Source of the DNA: Flavobacterium resistens
GTDB lineage: Bacteria; Bacteroidota; Bacteroidia; Flavobacteriales; Flavobacteriaceae
Direction: 5' to 3'
DNA length: 64,000 nucleotides
Assembly: GCF_900182645.1 (NCBI RefSeq)
Contig: NZ_FXTA01000002.1
Span: 496,001 to 560,000, forward strand
Each line of letters opens with the position of its first letter. Positions within the stretch are counted from its first letter, which is position 1. Shown one piece after another: positions 18,297 to 27,398 of the stretch. A program made the position numbers and the translations under genes. Under the pieces are notes generated by a model that was given only the letters and a program-made list of their open reading frames with translations, made no database searches and had not been told where the DNA came from.

Positions 18297-18491
18297 ATGG
18301 GTTATTTAAAATACACACAATACGTATATATTGCATTTGCAGTTTACTTCATTTATGATGGAGTTACAAAAATGAATGAAGGTGCCGAATCTTATCCGTT
18401 GAGTTTTGTGATTGCAGGAATGGCAATATTTATGTTTTTCTTCAGGAGAAAATTTGTCAAAAAATTTGACGACCGAAATAAAAAACAGTAA
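18297..18491 (+). CDS. Small two-helix membrane protein, conserved hypothetical
   Basis: This 64-residue protein has two hydrophobic segments (about 7-21 and 34-49) and a highly basic tail (RRKFVKKFDDRNKKQ). It lies 5 bases after lptC and 2 bases before the CNNM-type gene, so it is translated in the same operon. No function can be assigned. Confidence 0.75.
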   Translation: MGYLKYTQYVYIAFAVYFIYDGVTKMNEGAESYPLSFVIAGMAIFMFFFRRKFVKKFDDRNKKQ

Positions 18492-18493
18492 AA

Positions 18494-19753
18494 ATGGAAA
18501 TTAGTATTATAATATTGTGTTTAATACTATCAGCTTTTTTTTCTGGAATGGAAATAGCTTTTATTTCCTCCAATAAAATTTATCTTGAAATCGAAAAAAA
18601 ACAAGATAACTTTTTGTCAAGAATCTTAACCAGACTAACTCAAAATCCTTCAAAATTTATTGCCGCAATGCTTATTGGCAATAATGTTGCGCTGGTTATT
18701 TATGGGTTTTACATGGGAGATTTAATTCTTCAATGTTTTGTTGGATTAGGATTTCAATTTTCTGCTTTGACAAGTCTGCTTGTTCAAACTACGCTTTCGA
18801 CTTTTATTGTTTTAATAACAGCCGAATTTCTTCCGAAAGTGTTTTTCCAAATTTATGCAAATTCATTAATTAAGTTTTTTGCTGTTCCAGCTTATCTTTT
18901 TTATAAGCTATTCTATTATATTTCGACATTTTTTATTTGGATTTCAGATTTTGTTTTAAGGAAATTTTTTAAAACAGAAGGCGATCAGGTGCAGTTGTAT
19001 TTTAGTAAGGTAGAATTAGGTAATTATATTACTGAACAGATGAACGCTGTTGAAGATGATGAAGAAGTTGATTCTGAAATTCAGATTTTTCAGAATGCAT
19101 TAGAATTTTCAGGAGTAAAAGCGCGTGATATTATGACGCCTCGCACAGAAATTGTAGATATCGACTTATTTGAAAGCGTTTCAGACTTAAAAGCGCTTTT
19201 TATTGAAACCGGTTATTCTAAAATAGTTGTAAGTCAAAATTCGCTTGACGATATTGTAGGATACGTGCATTCTTTTGATTTGTTCAAAAAGCCTAAAACG
19301 ATCAAATCGGTTTTAATGACGGTTGAATTTGTCCCGGAAACAATTTTGATCAAAGATGCATTGAATCTGCTCATCAAAAAAAGAAAAAATGTTGCGGTTG
19401 TTCTCGATGAATACGGAGGAACTTCTGGAATTATTACAATTGAAGATATTGTCGAAGAGCTTTTTGGTGAAATTGAAGATGAGCACGATCTTGATGAAGA
19501 ACTTGTGGAAGAGGAATTAGGAGAAGGTAAATATTTGTTTTCAGCCCGATTAGATGTCGAATATCTAAACGAAACCTATAAATTAGAAATTCCAGAAGAA
19601 GACTCATACGGAACCTTAGGCGGATTTATAGTCAATTCCACTAAGAAAATTCCGCAAAAAGGAGACGAAATTGTAATCGATAACTATCATTTTGTGATAG
19701 AAGAGGCAACAAATAAGAAAATTGAATTAGTGAAAATGTCCATAAAAGACTGA
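18494..19753 (+). CDS. CNNM/CorC-HlyC family membrane protein (hemolysin-related)
   Basis: This 419-residue protein has an N-terminal DUF21 (CNNM) transmembrane domain (about 1-150, SAFFSGMEIAFISSN), a CBS domain pair (about 205-325, with DIMTPRTEIVDID and VVLDEYGGTSGIITIEDIVEELFGEI) and a C-terminal CorC/HlyC transporter-associated domain (about 345-415). Members are linked to Mg2+/Co2+ efflux or divalent cation balance, and a Flavobacterium member (GldE) supports gliding. Without alignment I cannot say whether this is GldE or a paralogue. Confidence 0.9.
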   Translation: MEISIIILCLILSAFFSGMEIAFISSNKIYLEIEKKQDNFLSRILTRLTQNPSKFIAAMLIGNNVALVIYGFYMGDLILQCFVGLGFQFSALTSLLVQTTLSTFIVLITAEFLPKVFFQIYANSLIKFFAVPAYLFYKLFYYISTFFIWISDFVLRKFFKTEGDQVQLYFSKVELGNYITEQMNAVEDDEEVDSEIQIFQNALEFSGVKARDIMTPRTEIVDIDLFESVSDLKALFIETGYSKIVVSQNSLDDIVGYVHSFDLFKKPKTIKSVLMTVEFVPETILIKDALNLLIKKRKNVAVVLDEYGGTSGIITIEDIVEELFGEIEDEHDLDEELVEEELGEGKYLFSARLDVEYLNETYKLEIPEEDSYGTLGGFIVNSTKKIPQKGDEIVIDNYHFVIEEATNKKIELVKMSIKD

Positions 19754-19801
19754 TTTTTTTTAATAATTAAAAAAATTGTTGAAAATAAAACGCTAGTTGT
19801 A

Positions 19802-19830
19802 TTGTTATTAACTAGATAATTGTATTTTCG
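19802..19830 (+). promoter_or_regulatory. Promoter of the PpiD-like gene
   Basis: TTG (19802-19804), an 18-base spacer and TATTTTCG (19823-19830) fit the consensus with one change. The predicted start near 19837 excludes the longer upstream open frame and supports translation from 19862. Confidence 0.6.
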
Positions 19831-19861
19831 CAAACTGAATATAAAATTAACGATAATAAAA

Positions 19862-21961
19862 ATGGCAGTTTTAGCAAAAATTAGACAACGTTCCGCGTTA
19901 TTGATAGGAGTTATTGCACTTGCATTATTTGCATTTATAATACAAGATCTATTTAATAAAGGAACATTTAGTCAAAGTTCAAAAGATGTGGGAAGCATCG
20001 ACGGAAAAGATATTTCATTTGAAGACTTTAGAGTTAAAGTTAGTAATGTTGAAAAAAGTGGTCAAGGAATTACTTCCACTGAAGCTGCAAACAGAGTTTG
20101 GGATCAAGAGGTTTCAATCGCGTTGTTATCTGCTCAATTTGATAAATTAGGATTGAGAGTAGGTGAAAAACATTTAATTGAAGTTTTAAAAGCAGATCCA
20201 AATATTGGTAAAAATCCAATGTTTTTAAATGCAGCAGGAATGTTTGATGTAGTAAAATTCAAAGACTATTTCAAAAGCAATCCTGAAGCAGCACAATATA
20301 TTTCTCAAAAAGAAAAAGATGCTGAATTAAACGCAAAATTCCAAATCTACAATACATTAATCAAATCTGGACTTTACACAACTGCTAGTGAAGGAAAGTT
20401 GAAATATGAAATGGAAGCTAATAAAGTAAACTTTAGTTATGCTGCTGCTTTATATTCTTCTATCAAAGATAGTGAAGTAAAAATCTCTGATGATGAGATC
20501 GTAGATTATATGAAGAAAAACGAGAAAAAATTCAAAGCGGATGAAACTCGTGAAATTCAATACGTTTTAGTTGAAGATAAAGCTTCAAAAGAAGACGAGG
20601 CTGAAATCAAAGCTAAAATTACAGGATTGTTAAACGGAAGTGTTGTTTACAATGCAAAAACTGGTAAAAACGATACTTTAGCTGGTTTTAAAAATGCTAC
20701 AAACATTGCTGAATTTGTAAACTCAAATTCTGACGTTCCTTACGATTCAACTTATGTTCCTAAAAATGCTTTACCTGCTGTAGATGCTGATAAATTATTC
20801 AGTTTGCCTGCTGGAGCAATTTACGGACCATATGTTTACGGAAGATACTATGCTATTTCTAAATCTTTAGGATTCAAAGCTGGTGTTAACGCAAAAGCAA
20901 GCCACATTTTAATTGCTTATGACGGATCACAAACTCCAAACGCAAAAGAAAAAAGAACTAAAGAAGAAGCTAAAGCTAAAGCTGAAGAGATTTTAGCTCA
21001 AGTTCAGGCAAATCCAGATAGTTTCATGATGCTTGCTTTTACAAGTTCTGATGATTCATCTGCACAACAAGGTGGTGATTTAGGATATTTTGGTCAAGGC
21101 CAAATGGTAAAACCATTCAATGATTTTGTATTCAATAACGGAATTGGTAAAGTTGGATTGGTTGAAACTCCATTCGGTTTCCACATTATCAAAATTACTG
21201 ACAAACAAGACGGAATTCGTTTAGCTACAATTGCTCAAAAAATCGAGCCTTCTGAAGCTACTTCTGATAAAGTATTTACATTAGCAACTAAATTCGAAAT
21301 GGATGCTGCTGATAAAGATTTTGCTGCTACAGCAAAAGAATTAGGATTAAAAGTTGCTGCTCCAGTAACTGCAAAAGCTATGGATGAAGCATTTGGTCCT
21401 TTAGGAAACCAACGTAATATCATCAGATGGGCATTTGATAAAGAAACTAGTATTGGTGATGTAAAACGTTTTGAATTAGCTAATATTGGTCACGTAATTG
21501 CTCAATACAAAAGCGAAAACAAATCAGGATTAGTATCTGTAACTTTGGCTAGACCTTATGTTGAGTCAATCTTGAAAAACAAGAAAAAAGCGGAGATCTT
21601 AAAAGCTAAATTAACTGGTTCTACAATCGAAGCTATCGCTAAGAGCGCTGGTGTAGCAGTTCAGCAAGCAACTAATGTTACTATGGATAACCCAGTTTTA
21701 CCAGGTGGAGTTGGACAAGAGCCTAAAGTTGTTGGAAATGCATTTGCTTTAGCAGCAAATAAAGTTTCTGCTCCAATTGAAGGAAATACTGGAGTTTATG
21801 TAGTTAAAAATATTAGCACAGTAAAAGCTCCTGCAATTGCTAACCACGCAGAATATGTTGCAAAATTAAAATCTCAAGGTGCATCTGATTCAAGCAGAGT
21901 TTTACCAGCTTTGAAAAACAATGCTAAAATTGAAGACAATAGATTACAATTTAACTACTAA
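19862..21961 (+). CDS. PpiD/SurA-type membrane-anchored peptidyl-prolyl isomerase
   Basis: This 699-residue periplasmic foldase has an N-terminal membrane anchor (about 12-32), a SurA_N-type chaperone segment (about 40-215), a parvulin PPIC domain (about 340-455, from KASHILIAYDG to PFGFHIIKI, with GGDLGYFGQGQMVKPF) and a long C-terminal chaperone region. It should assist folding of exported and outer membrane proteins. The chosen ATG (MAVLAKIRQRSALLIGV) starts right at the anchor and agrees with the promoter. Confidence 0.9.
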   Translation: MAVLAKIRQRSALLIGVIALALFAFIIQDLFNKGTFSQSSKDVGSIDGKDISFEDFRVKVSNVEKSGQGITSTEAANRVWDQEVSIALLSAQFDKLGLRVGEKHLIEVLKADPNIGKNPMFLNAAGMFDVVKFKDYFKSNPEAAQYISQKEKDAELNAKFQIYNTLIKSGLYTTASEGKLKYEMEANKVNFSYAAALYSSIKDSEVKISDDEIVDYMKKNEKKFKADETREIQYVLVEDKASKEDEAEIKAKITGLLNGSVVYNAKTGKNDTLAGFKNATNIAEFVNSNSDVPYDSTYVPKNALPAVDADKLFSLPAGAIYGPYVYGRYYAISKSLGFKAGVNAKASHILIAYDGSQTPNAKEKRTKEEAKAKAEEILAQVQANPDSFMMLAFTSSDDSSAQQGGDLGYFGQGQMVKPFNDFVFNNGIGKVGLVETPFGFHIIKITDKQDGIRLATIAQKIEPSEATSDKVFTLATKFEMDAADKDFAATAKELGLKVAAPVTAKAMDEAFGPLGNQRNIIRWAFDKETSIGDVKRFELANIGHVIAQYKSENKSGLVSVTLARPYVESILKNKKKAEILKAKLTGSTIEAIAKSAGVAVQQATNVTMDNPVLPGGVGQEPKVVGNAFALAANKVSAPIEGNTGVYVVKNISTVKAPAIANHAEYVAKLKSQGASDSSRVLPALKNNAKIEDNRLQFNY

Positions 21962-21985
21962 TTTTAGAAGTTAAATCAAAAATAG

Positions 21986-22018
21986 AAAACCCGAAACAGT
22001 AATGTTTCGGGTTTTTTT
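21986..22018 (+). terminator. Intrinsic terminator after the PpiD-like gene
   Basis: A perfect 12-base stem AAAACCCGAAAC/GTTTCGGGTTTT with a 6-base loop and seven T lies 24 bases past the stop codon. Confidence 0.9.
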
Positions 22019-22239
22019 ATTGAAGAAAATTCCATAAAAATTATGTTTTGTAATCCATATCGTCTATTTTTTTGTAAGTTATATAGGAATAATAGAAATA
22101 TAATTTAAAAAATTTGGGTTATTAGAATTATTGCACTTAATTTGTTAAAATTTTTATTTAAACAGAATAAATTTTATTTGTACGATATTTAAAAATAGTG
22201 AGAGAAAAATGAATAAGTACTTTAATAATCAGATCGTTA

Positions 22240-22689
22240 ATGTTTTTTGCGTTTAAACTTTTTAGAAGAAAACCGAGAATATATTCCAAAATTGAGAATC
22301 ATATTTACGGGATCATTATTGAGCTTTTAAAAGTGAGCAGTACTGATATCAATGTTGATGAATTAGGTGGCAAATACTACTTGAGTAACGAGGAGCAGCA
22401 CTTTAAAGTTACAATCTTGAGTAATGACTATGTGATTCGATTAACGAATACGCGAGACTCTGTTGCTGAAAAATACGACAAAGGATTTGTTGAGGATGTT
22501 TTAAAAGCTGTAAAAGAAGAAAAACATCGAAGAATGGAACTTGTCTATGATTCAATCAATAATAGTATTGAAAAAATGGCAGAACGACTTCATAATACAC
22601 TTATCGAATCGAATGAACTAGAAAATCAAAAAGTTCGCCATTTGCAATCAGAACCAGAATTTGCTGAAGATAAAAAAGCCAATACTTAA
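22240..22689 (+). CDS. Conserved hypothetical protein
   Basis: This 149-residue soluble protein lacks a signal peptide. The N-terminus is basic (FKLFRRKPRIYSK), the middle is predicted alpha/beta, and residues about 85-125 are charged and probably coiled coil. I recognise no domain. A 15-codon open frame (22209-22256) overlaps its start and may be a leader or chance. The stop is one base from the end of the converging GHMP kinase gene. Confidence 0.65.
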   Translation: MFFAFKLFRRKPRIYSKIENHIYGIIIELLKVSSTDINVDELGGKYYLSNEEQHFKVTILSNDYVIRLTNTRDSVAEKYDKGFVEDVLKAVKEEKHRRMELVYDSINNSIEKMAERLHNTLIESNELENQKVRHLQSEPEFAEDKKANT

Positions 22690-22690
22690 A

Positions 22691-23599
22691 TTATAAAATC
22701 ATTTCTTCGTAAGTAAGAATGGTTTCATATCCTTTTGTTTGAAAATACGCTGTTGGATTTTCTTCTGCAACTACCATTACAAAATCCCCGCCCCAAGCTC
22801 CAAGACTTTTAATTGCACCATTGAAATCAGGAAATGCCTTTTCTTTTATGGTTTGGATTTCAAGTATGTCGCTCAAATGATTTTCATGTCTTTCAATTGC
22901 GCGGGTAAATTCTTTTAATGTTTTAGAGTGCAGGATTGCATTGGTAATTTTGTTGTTTTCGGCGACACTTTTGGCTAGATTTTGATCCTTATGTTTGTTA
23001 TAAGCATGAATCGCCGCTTTGCTGTTTTGCTTTTTGTTTAGATAAACAAAGAAAATATTTTTTGTAAAATCAGGATTGAAAATTACTGGTTCAACACTAT
23101 TGTTTTCTATTTTATAAAGAATTGGAGTGTCGTTTTGAGCGCACGCAATATCGTAGCCACTTCCTCCAAAACTGTTTCGCAACAAGGTAAAAGCATTAAT
23201 TTTTGTCCATTGCGCTATATTATTGATCAAAGTCGAAGAAGTGCCTAATCCCCAATTTCTCGGAAAAGTTAGGTTTGTAGTGATTTTGTATCCTTCAGAT
23301 TGATTAATAAAGTCTGGATTTAATAAATAAGCTTCATGAAGAATATTTATAAGAGTTGTTTTTACAGTTTCAATTTCTGATTCAACATTATTGATAACCT
23401 CGTCAAAAGAAAAGGTATTTTCAAACCAAAGTGTATTATCGTAATCGTAGCTTTTCCAATCAATGATTTTGTCTTTGGCATTTTCAATAATTAAGTTCTG
23501 TCCAAATTTAGTTGGCAATGCAAAAGCTTCTGCACCGTCTAAAACTAGATATTCTCCAGAGATGAATAATTTTCCGTTACTGTAAAATGTTGTTGACAT
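22691..23599 (-). CDS. GYDIA-family GHMP kinase (mevalonate-pathway-type kinase)
   Basis: This 302-residue GHMP superfamily kinase has the ATP-binding motif NWGLGTSSTLINN and the family-naming motif GGSGYDIACAQ in place of the usual mevalonate or phosphomevalonate kinase motif 2 context. Flavobacteria carry it beside HMG-CoA reductase, as here, so it probably phosphorylates an intermediate between mevalonate and isopentenyl diphosphate. The exact step cannot be fixed from sequence. The ATG is at 23597-23599. It lies 99 bases downstream of the reductase with a structured element between them. Confidence 0.87.
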   Translation of the reverse strand: MSTTFYSNGKLFISGEYLVLDGAEAFALPTKFGQNLIIENAKDKIIDWKSYDYDNTLWFENTFSFDEVINNVESEIETVKTTLINILHEAYLLNPDFINQSEGYKITTNLTFPRNWGLGTSSTLINNIAQWTKINAFTLLRNSFGGSGYDIACAQNDTPILYKIENNSVEPVIFNPDFTKNIFFVYLNKKQNSKAAIHAYNKHKDQNLAKSVAENNKITNAILHSKTLKEFTRAIERHENHLSDILEIQTIKEKAFPDFNGAIKSLGAWGGDFVMVVAEENPTAYFQTKGYETILTYEEMIL

Positions 23600-23610
23600 A
23601 CGTGATTTTT

Positions 23611-23697
23611 TAGCCCCGATAGCAGTGAAAATCCTTTTGTGTCTCGTTTCTTTAACGAGACATAAAAGATTGTAACGGATAGCGGGATTAGCTCCTA
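23611..23697. ncRNA. Structured intergenic element, Flavo-1-like
   Basis: From TAGCCCCGATAGCAG to AGCGGGATTAGCTCC the stretch pairs as a long interrupted hairpin. CCCG pairs with CGGG at the base, then comes an internal loop, then an inner stem of about 18 base pairs ending in GTCTCGTT/AACGAGAC around a TCTTT loop. The conserved end sequences match a motif I remember as scattered through Flavobacteria, probably the Rfam Flavo-1 motif. The name and strand need a covariance search. It sits between HMG-CoA reductase and the GHMP kinase. Confidence 0.5.
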
Positions 23698-23698
23698 A

Positions 23699-25012
23699 TT
23701 ATTTTCTTAAATTTTCGATGAACTCAACGACAGCACTGTGTGAAACTGCTGTTTTCTTGAAATGTGCTTTAATTAACTGACGCTCTTCATGAGTTGCTTC
23801 AAACTGATTGATGATATTATTAAGGTGCATTTTCATGTGTCCTTCCTGGATTCCAGTTGTGGTTAAAGAACGTAATGCAGCAAAATTTTGCGCAAGACCT
23901 GCAACAGCTGTAATTTCCATTAATTCTGTTGCCGAAGGCTTTTGAAGAATTTCTAAACACAATTTTACCAATGGATGCAATGAAGTCAAACCGCCAACTG
24001 TTCCTAAAGCCAAAGGGATTTCTGTCCAGAAAGTAAAAATACCGTTTTCGATTTTTGCGTGTGATAAACTTGAATACTGTCCGTTTCTTGATGCATACGC
24101 GTGAACTCCGGCTTCGATTGCTCTAAAGTCATTTCCAGTTGCTAGAACAACAGCATCAATTCCATTCATAATTCCTTTGTTGTGCGTTACGGCTCTAAAA
24201 GGCTCTACTTCGGCAATTTGAACAGCCTGAACAAAACGTTCTGCAAATTCCTGCGGATTTGTAATATGTTTTTCTGCTAAATCTTCGATTGGGCAAGAAA
24301 CTTCAGCCCTTACAAGACAATGCGGTACATAATTCGATAAAATGCTCATGATTACCTGAAGTGAATCTTCTTCAGAAAACAAATCAGAATTTTGAAATTC
24401 CTCTTTTAAAGTCGAAGCAAACTGTTCCAGGCATGAATTAATGAAATTGGCTCCCATGCTGTCTTTAGTTTCAAAAGTCGCATGAAGTTGAAAGTAATTT
24501 TCAAGTAGATTTCTTTTGTCTTTTAGCTGAATGTCCAAAATACCGCCGCCTCGTTGCTGCATATTTTTAGTTATGCTTTGCGTTTCAGAGAAAAATTTTG
24601 GTTTTATTGCCGTAAAAAAAGATTGAAGTTTTTCGGCATTTCCGTTAAAAGTAAAATGAACCTGACCAATTTTTTCGGTATTAATTATAGTCGTTTTGAA
24701 ACCACCTCGTGTTGACCAGAATTTTGCCGCTTTTGATGCTGCCGCAACAACAGAGCTTTCTTCAATTGCCATTGGAATGGTTTTGTAGTTTCCATTAATT
24801 AAAAAATTAGGGGCAACTCCAAGTGGAATATATAAATTGGTGATTGTGTTTTCAATAAATTCGTCATGAAGCTGCTGAAGCTTTTCGTCTGAATTCCAGT
24901 AATTTCTTATAATATTTAGAGCCTCTTCAGGCGTAGAAAAATATTCATTGGCGATCCAGTTTATTTTTTCTTTTTTGGATAATTTAGAAAATCCGGCAAC
25001 AGCGTTGTTCAT
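23699..25012 (-). CDS. Hydroxymethylglutaryl-CoA reductase, class II type
   Basis: This 437-residue soluble enzyme interconverts HMG-CoA and mevalonate. Signatures are SMGANFIN, RAVTHNKGIMNGIDAVVLATGNDFRAIE in pieces, LGTVGGLTSLHP, and the catalytic His in IQEGHMKMH. The length and lack of membrane helices indicate class II, which in Flavobacteria works in isoprenoid synthesis. The ATG is at 25010-25012; a TTG six bases upstream could also be read. It is probably cotranscribed with the downstream GHMP kinase. Confidence 0.93.
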   Translation of the reverse strand: MNNAVAGFSKLSKKEKINWIANEYFSTPEEALNIIRNYWNSDEKLQQLHDEFIENTITNLYIPLGVAPNFLINGNYKTIPMAIEESSVVAAASKAAKFWSTRGGFKTTIINTEKIGQVHFTFNGNAEKLQSFFTAIKPKFFSETQSITKNMQQRGGGILDIQLKDKRNLLENYFQLHATFETKDSMGANFINSCLEQFASTLKEEFQNSDLFSEEDSLQVIMSILSNYVPHCLVRAEVSCPIEDLAEKHITNPQEFAERFVQAVQIAEVEPFRAVTHNKGIMNGIDAVVLATGNDFRAIEAGVHAYASRNGQYSSLSHAKIENGIFTFWTEIPLALGTVGGLTSLHPLVKLCLEILQKPSATELMEITAVAGLAQNFAALRSLTTTGIQEGHMKMHLNNIINQFEATHEERQLIKAHFKKTAVSHSAVVEFIENLRK

Positions 25013-25041
25013 TCTCAATGTATTAAATAATATTGTGGGTA

Positions 25042-25073
25042 CAAAGATACTATTTTAAGAGTTTTTATTGCAA
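25042..25073 (-). promoter_or_regulatory. Promoter of HMG-CoA reductase
   Basis: On the minus strand, TTG (25071-25073), 21 bases and a perfect TATCTTTG (25042-25049) lie 30 bases before the start codon. Confidence 0.7.
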
Positions 25074-25192
25074 TCTATTTCAGACATGAAAGTACGCAAT
25101 CGTTATTTTTTTTAACATTTAACACTTAAAATGTGTATTATGTTTATTTTTTTTACTAAAATTGGGCTCTTTTTATATTTAAAATAATTATA

Positions 25193-27364
25193 ATGAATAC
25201 AAGTAAATTTACTGCAGTACTTTTATTTTTAACTGCGGTTGTTTTTGGACAGCAGAAAATAACTGTCGAAAACATTTTTGGAGGTACATTTCGCGCTAAA
25301 GGAATGGACCAAATGCAATCCTTAAAAAATACCAATCAATATACTGTTTTAAATGTCGATCAGGCAAGCAGAAGTATGCAAGTGGATTTGTATGATTTTG
25401 CAACTTTAAAAAAGGTTTCCAATTTAATTGATACAAAAAACTTCAAAGAACTTGCAGAAGGAATTGATGCTTATACTTTTGATGCTTCAGAAAAGAAGAT
25501 TTTGATTGCTTGTAATTCAAACAAGATTTTCCGTCACTCTTTCACTGCCGATTATTTCATTTATGATATCGCAGGAAAAACTTTGACAAAATTGGTTGAT
25601 TCTCAAATTCAGGAGCCAACTTTCTCGCCTGACGGAACAAAAATCGCTTATGCAAAACAAAATAACCTTTATATCTATGATGTAGCTTCAAAAAAAGCGA
25701 CTGCAGTTACAACAGACGGAAAGAAAAATGCTGTTATAAACGGTATTACGGATTGGGTTTACGAAGAAGAATTTGCATTTGTGCGGGCATTTGACTGGAG
25801 TAAAGACAGTAAAAAATTAGCTTATATTCGTTTTGACGAAAGCCAGGTTCCGGAGTTTTCAATGTCAATCTTTCACAAAGATTTATATCCAACAATTGAA
25901 ACATTTAAATATCCAAAAGCAGGAGAAAAAAATTCAGTAGTTTCATTACATATATATGATGCTGCAGGAAATACTTCGAAAAAAGTTGATTTAGGAAATT
26001 ACAATGATTTCTACATTGCGAGAATGCAATGGACAAATGATAATAATGTATTGTCGGCTCAGGTTTTAAACCGTCATCAGGATAATTTGGACTTACTATT
26101 TATCGACGGAACTACAGCTGCAGCAAAAGTAGTTTTAAACGAAAAAGATAAGGCTTATGTTGATGTTACAGATAATTTGACTTTTCTGAAAGACAACAGT
26201 TTTATCTGGACAAGTGAAAAAGACGGTTTTAATCATATTTATGTGTATGATAAAATGGGAAAACTTAAAAATCAGGTTACAAAAGGAAACTGGGAAGTTA
26301 CTTCATACTACGGTTTCGACGAAAAAACAAAAACTATTTTCTATCAGTCTACAGAAAATGGTTCTATAAACAGAGCAGTTTACCGCATTTCATTAGACGG
26401 AAAAAACAAAGTTGCTTTGACAAGTAAAATAGGTACAAATAAAGCGACATTCAGTCCAAATTTCCAATACTTTATTAATACATATTCTAGCGCTTCTCAG
26501 CCAACGGTTTATACTTTAAACGATGCAAAAGCTGGAAAAGAAATTCAGGTTATTGAAAATAATCAAGCTCTTGCAGATAAATTAAAAGGATTTAATCTTC
26601 CTTCAAAAGAATTTTTTGTTTTAAAAACGGCCAAAGGAAATGAATTAAATGCATGGATTATGAAGCCAAAAGATTTTGATGCTTCAAAAAAATATCCAGT
26701 ATTTATGATTCAGTATTCTGGTCCAGGATCACAGCAAGTTGTAAACGGATGGGGAAGCTCTAACGAATATTGGTTCATGATGCTTACACAGCAAGGTTAC
26801 ATCGTTGCTTGTGTTGACGGAAGAGGAACTGGATATAAAGGTGCAGATTTCAAAAAAGTAACACAATTACAATTAGGTAAATATGAAGTTGAAGATCAAA
26901 TCGATGCAGCAAAAGTAATTGGATCTTATCCTTATGTTGATGCTTCAAGAATTGGTATTTGGGGATGGAGTTATGGAGGATTCATGGCTTCGAACTGTAT
27001 TTTCCAAGGAAATGATGTTTTCAAAATGGCAATTGCTGTTGCGCCGGTTACAAACTGGAGATTTTATGACAGCGTTTATACAGAAAGATACATGCAAACT
27101 CCACAGGAAAATCCAAACGGATATGATCAAAACTCTCCGATAAACCATGTTGAAAAATTAAAAGGTAAGTTTTTATTGATTCACGGTTCTGGCGATGATA
27201 ATGTTCACGTGCAAAATTCAATGCAAATGATGGAAGCTTTGATTCAGGCAAACAAACAATTTGATTCTCAGATTTATCCAGATAAAGATCATGGGATTTC
27301 TGGCGGAAATACCAGAATTCAGCTTTATAATAAAATGAGTAACTTTATCAAAGAAAATTTATAA
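25193..27364 (+). CDS. S9 family peptidase, dipeptidyl peptidase IV
   Basis: This 723-residue serine peptidase has a signal peptide (1-19, ending VFGQ). An eight-bladed beta-propeller (about 45-460) carries the N-terminus-recognising pair in DWVYEEEFAF, and an alpha/beta hydrolase domain (about 470-720) follows. The catalytic triad is visible: Ser593 in GWSYGGF, Asp668 in GSGDDNVH and His700 in DKDHGI. It removes X-Pro dipeptides from exported or periplasmic peptides. Two dipeptide transporter genes follow within 34 bases, so released dipeptides are probably imported by them. Confidence 0.93.
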   Translation: MNTSKFTAVLLFLTAVVFGQQKITVENIFGGTFRAKGMDQMQSLKNTNQYTVLNVDQASRSMQVDLYDFATLKKVSNLIDTKNFKELAEGIDAYTFDASEKKILIACNSNKIFRHSFTADYFIYDIAGKTLTKLVDSQIQEPTFSPDGTKIAYAKQNNLYIYDVASKKATAVTTDGKKNAVINGITDWVYEEEFAFVRAFDWSKDSKKLAYIRFDESQVPEFSMSIFHKDLYPTIETFKYPKAGEKNSVVSLHIYDAAGNTSKKVDLGNYNDFYIARMQWTNDNNVLSAQVLNRHQDNLDLLFIDGTTAAAKVVLNEKDKAYVDVTDNLTFLKDNSFIWTSEKDGFNHIYVYDKMGKLKNQVTKGNWEVTSYYGFDEKTKTIFYQSTENGSINRAVYRISLDGKNKVALTSKIGTNKATFSPNFQYFINTYSSASQPTVYTLNDAKAGKEIQVIENNQALADKLKGFNLPSKEFFVLKTAKGNELNAWIMKPKDFDASKKYPVFMIQYSGPGSQQVVNGWGSSNEYWFMMLTQQGYIVACVDGRGTGYKGADFKKVTQLQLGKYEVEDQIDAAKVIGSYPYVDASRIGIWGWSYGGFMASNCIFQGNDVFKMAIAVAPVTNWRFYDSVYTERYMQTPQENPNGYDQNSPINHVEKLKGKFLLIHGSGDDNVHVQNSMQMMEALIQANKQFDSQIYPDKDHGISGGNTRIQLYNKMSNFIKENL

Positions 27365-27398
27365 TCTAAAAAATATTAACCTAAATAATAACGAAAAT

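Noticed and set aside
19820..19861. 14-codon N-terminal extension of the PpiD-like protein
   Set aside because: It lies upstream of or across the predicted promoter and transcription start; the ATG at 19862 begins directly at the membrane anchor.
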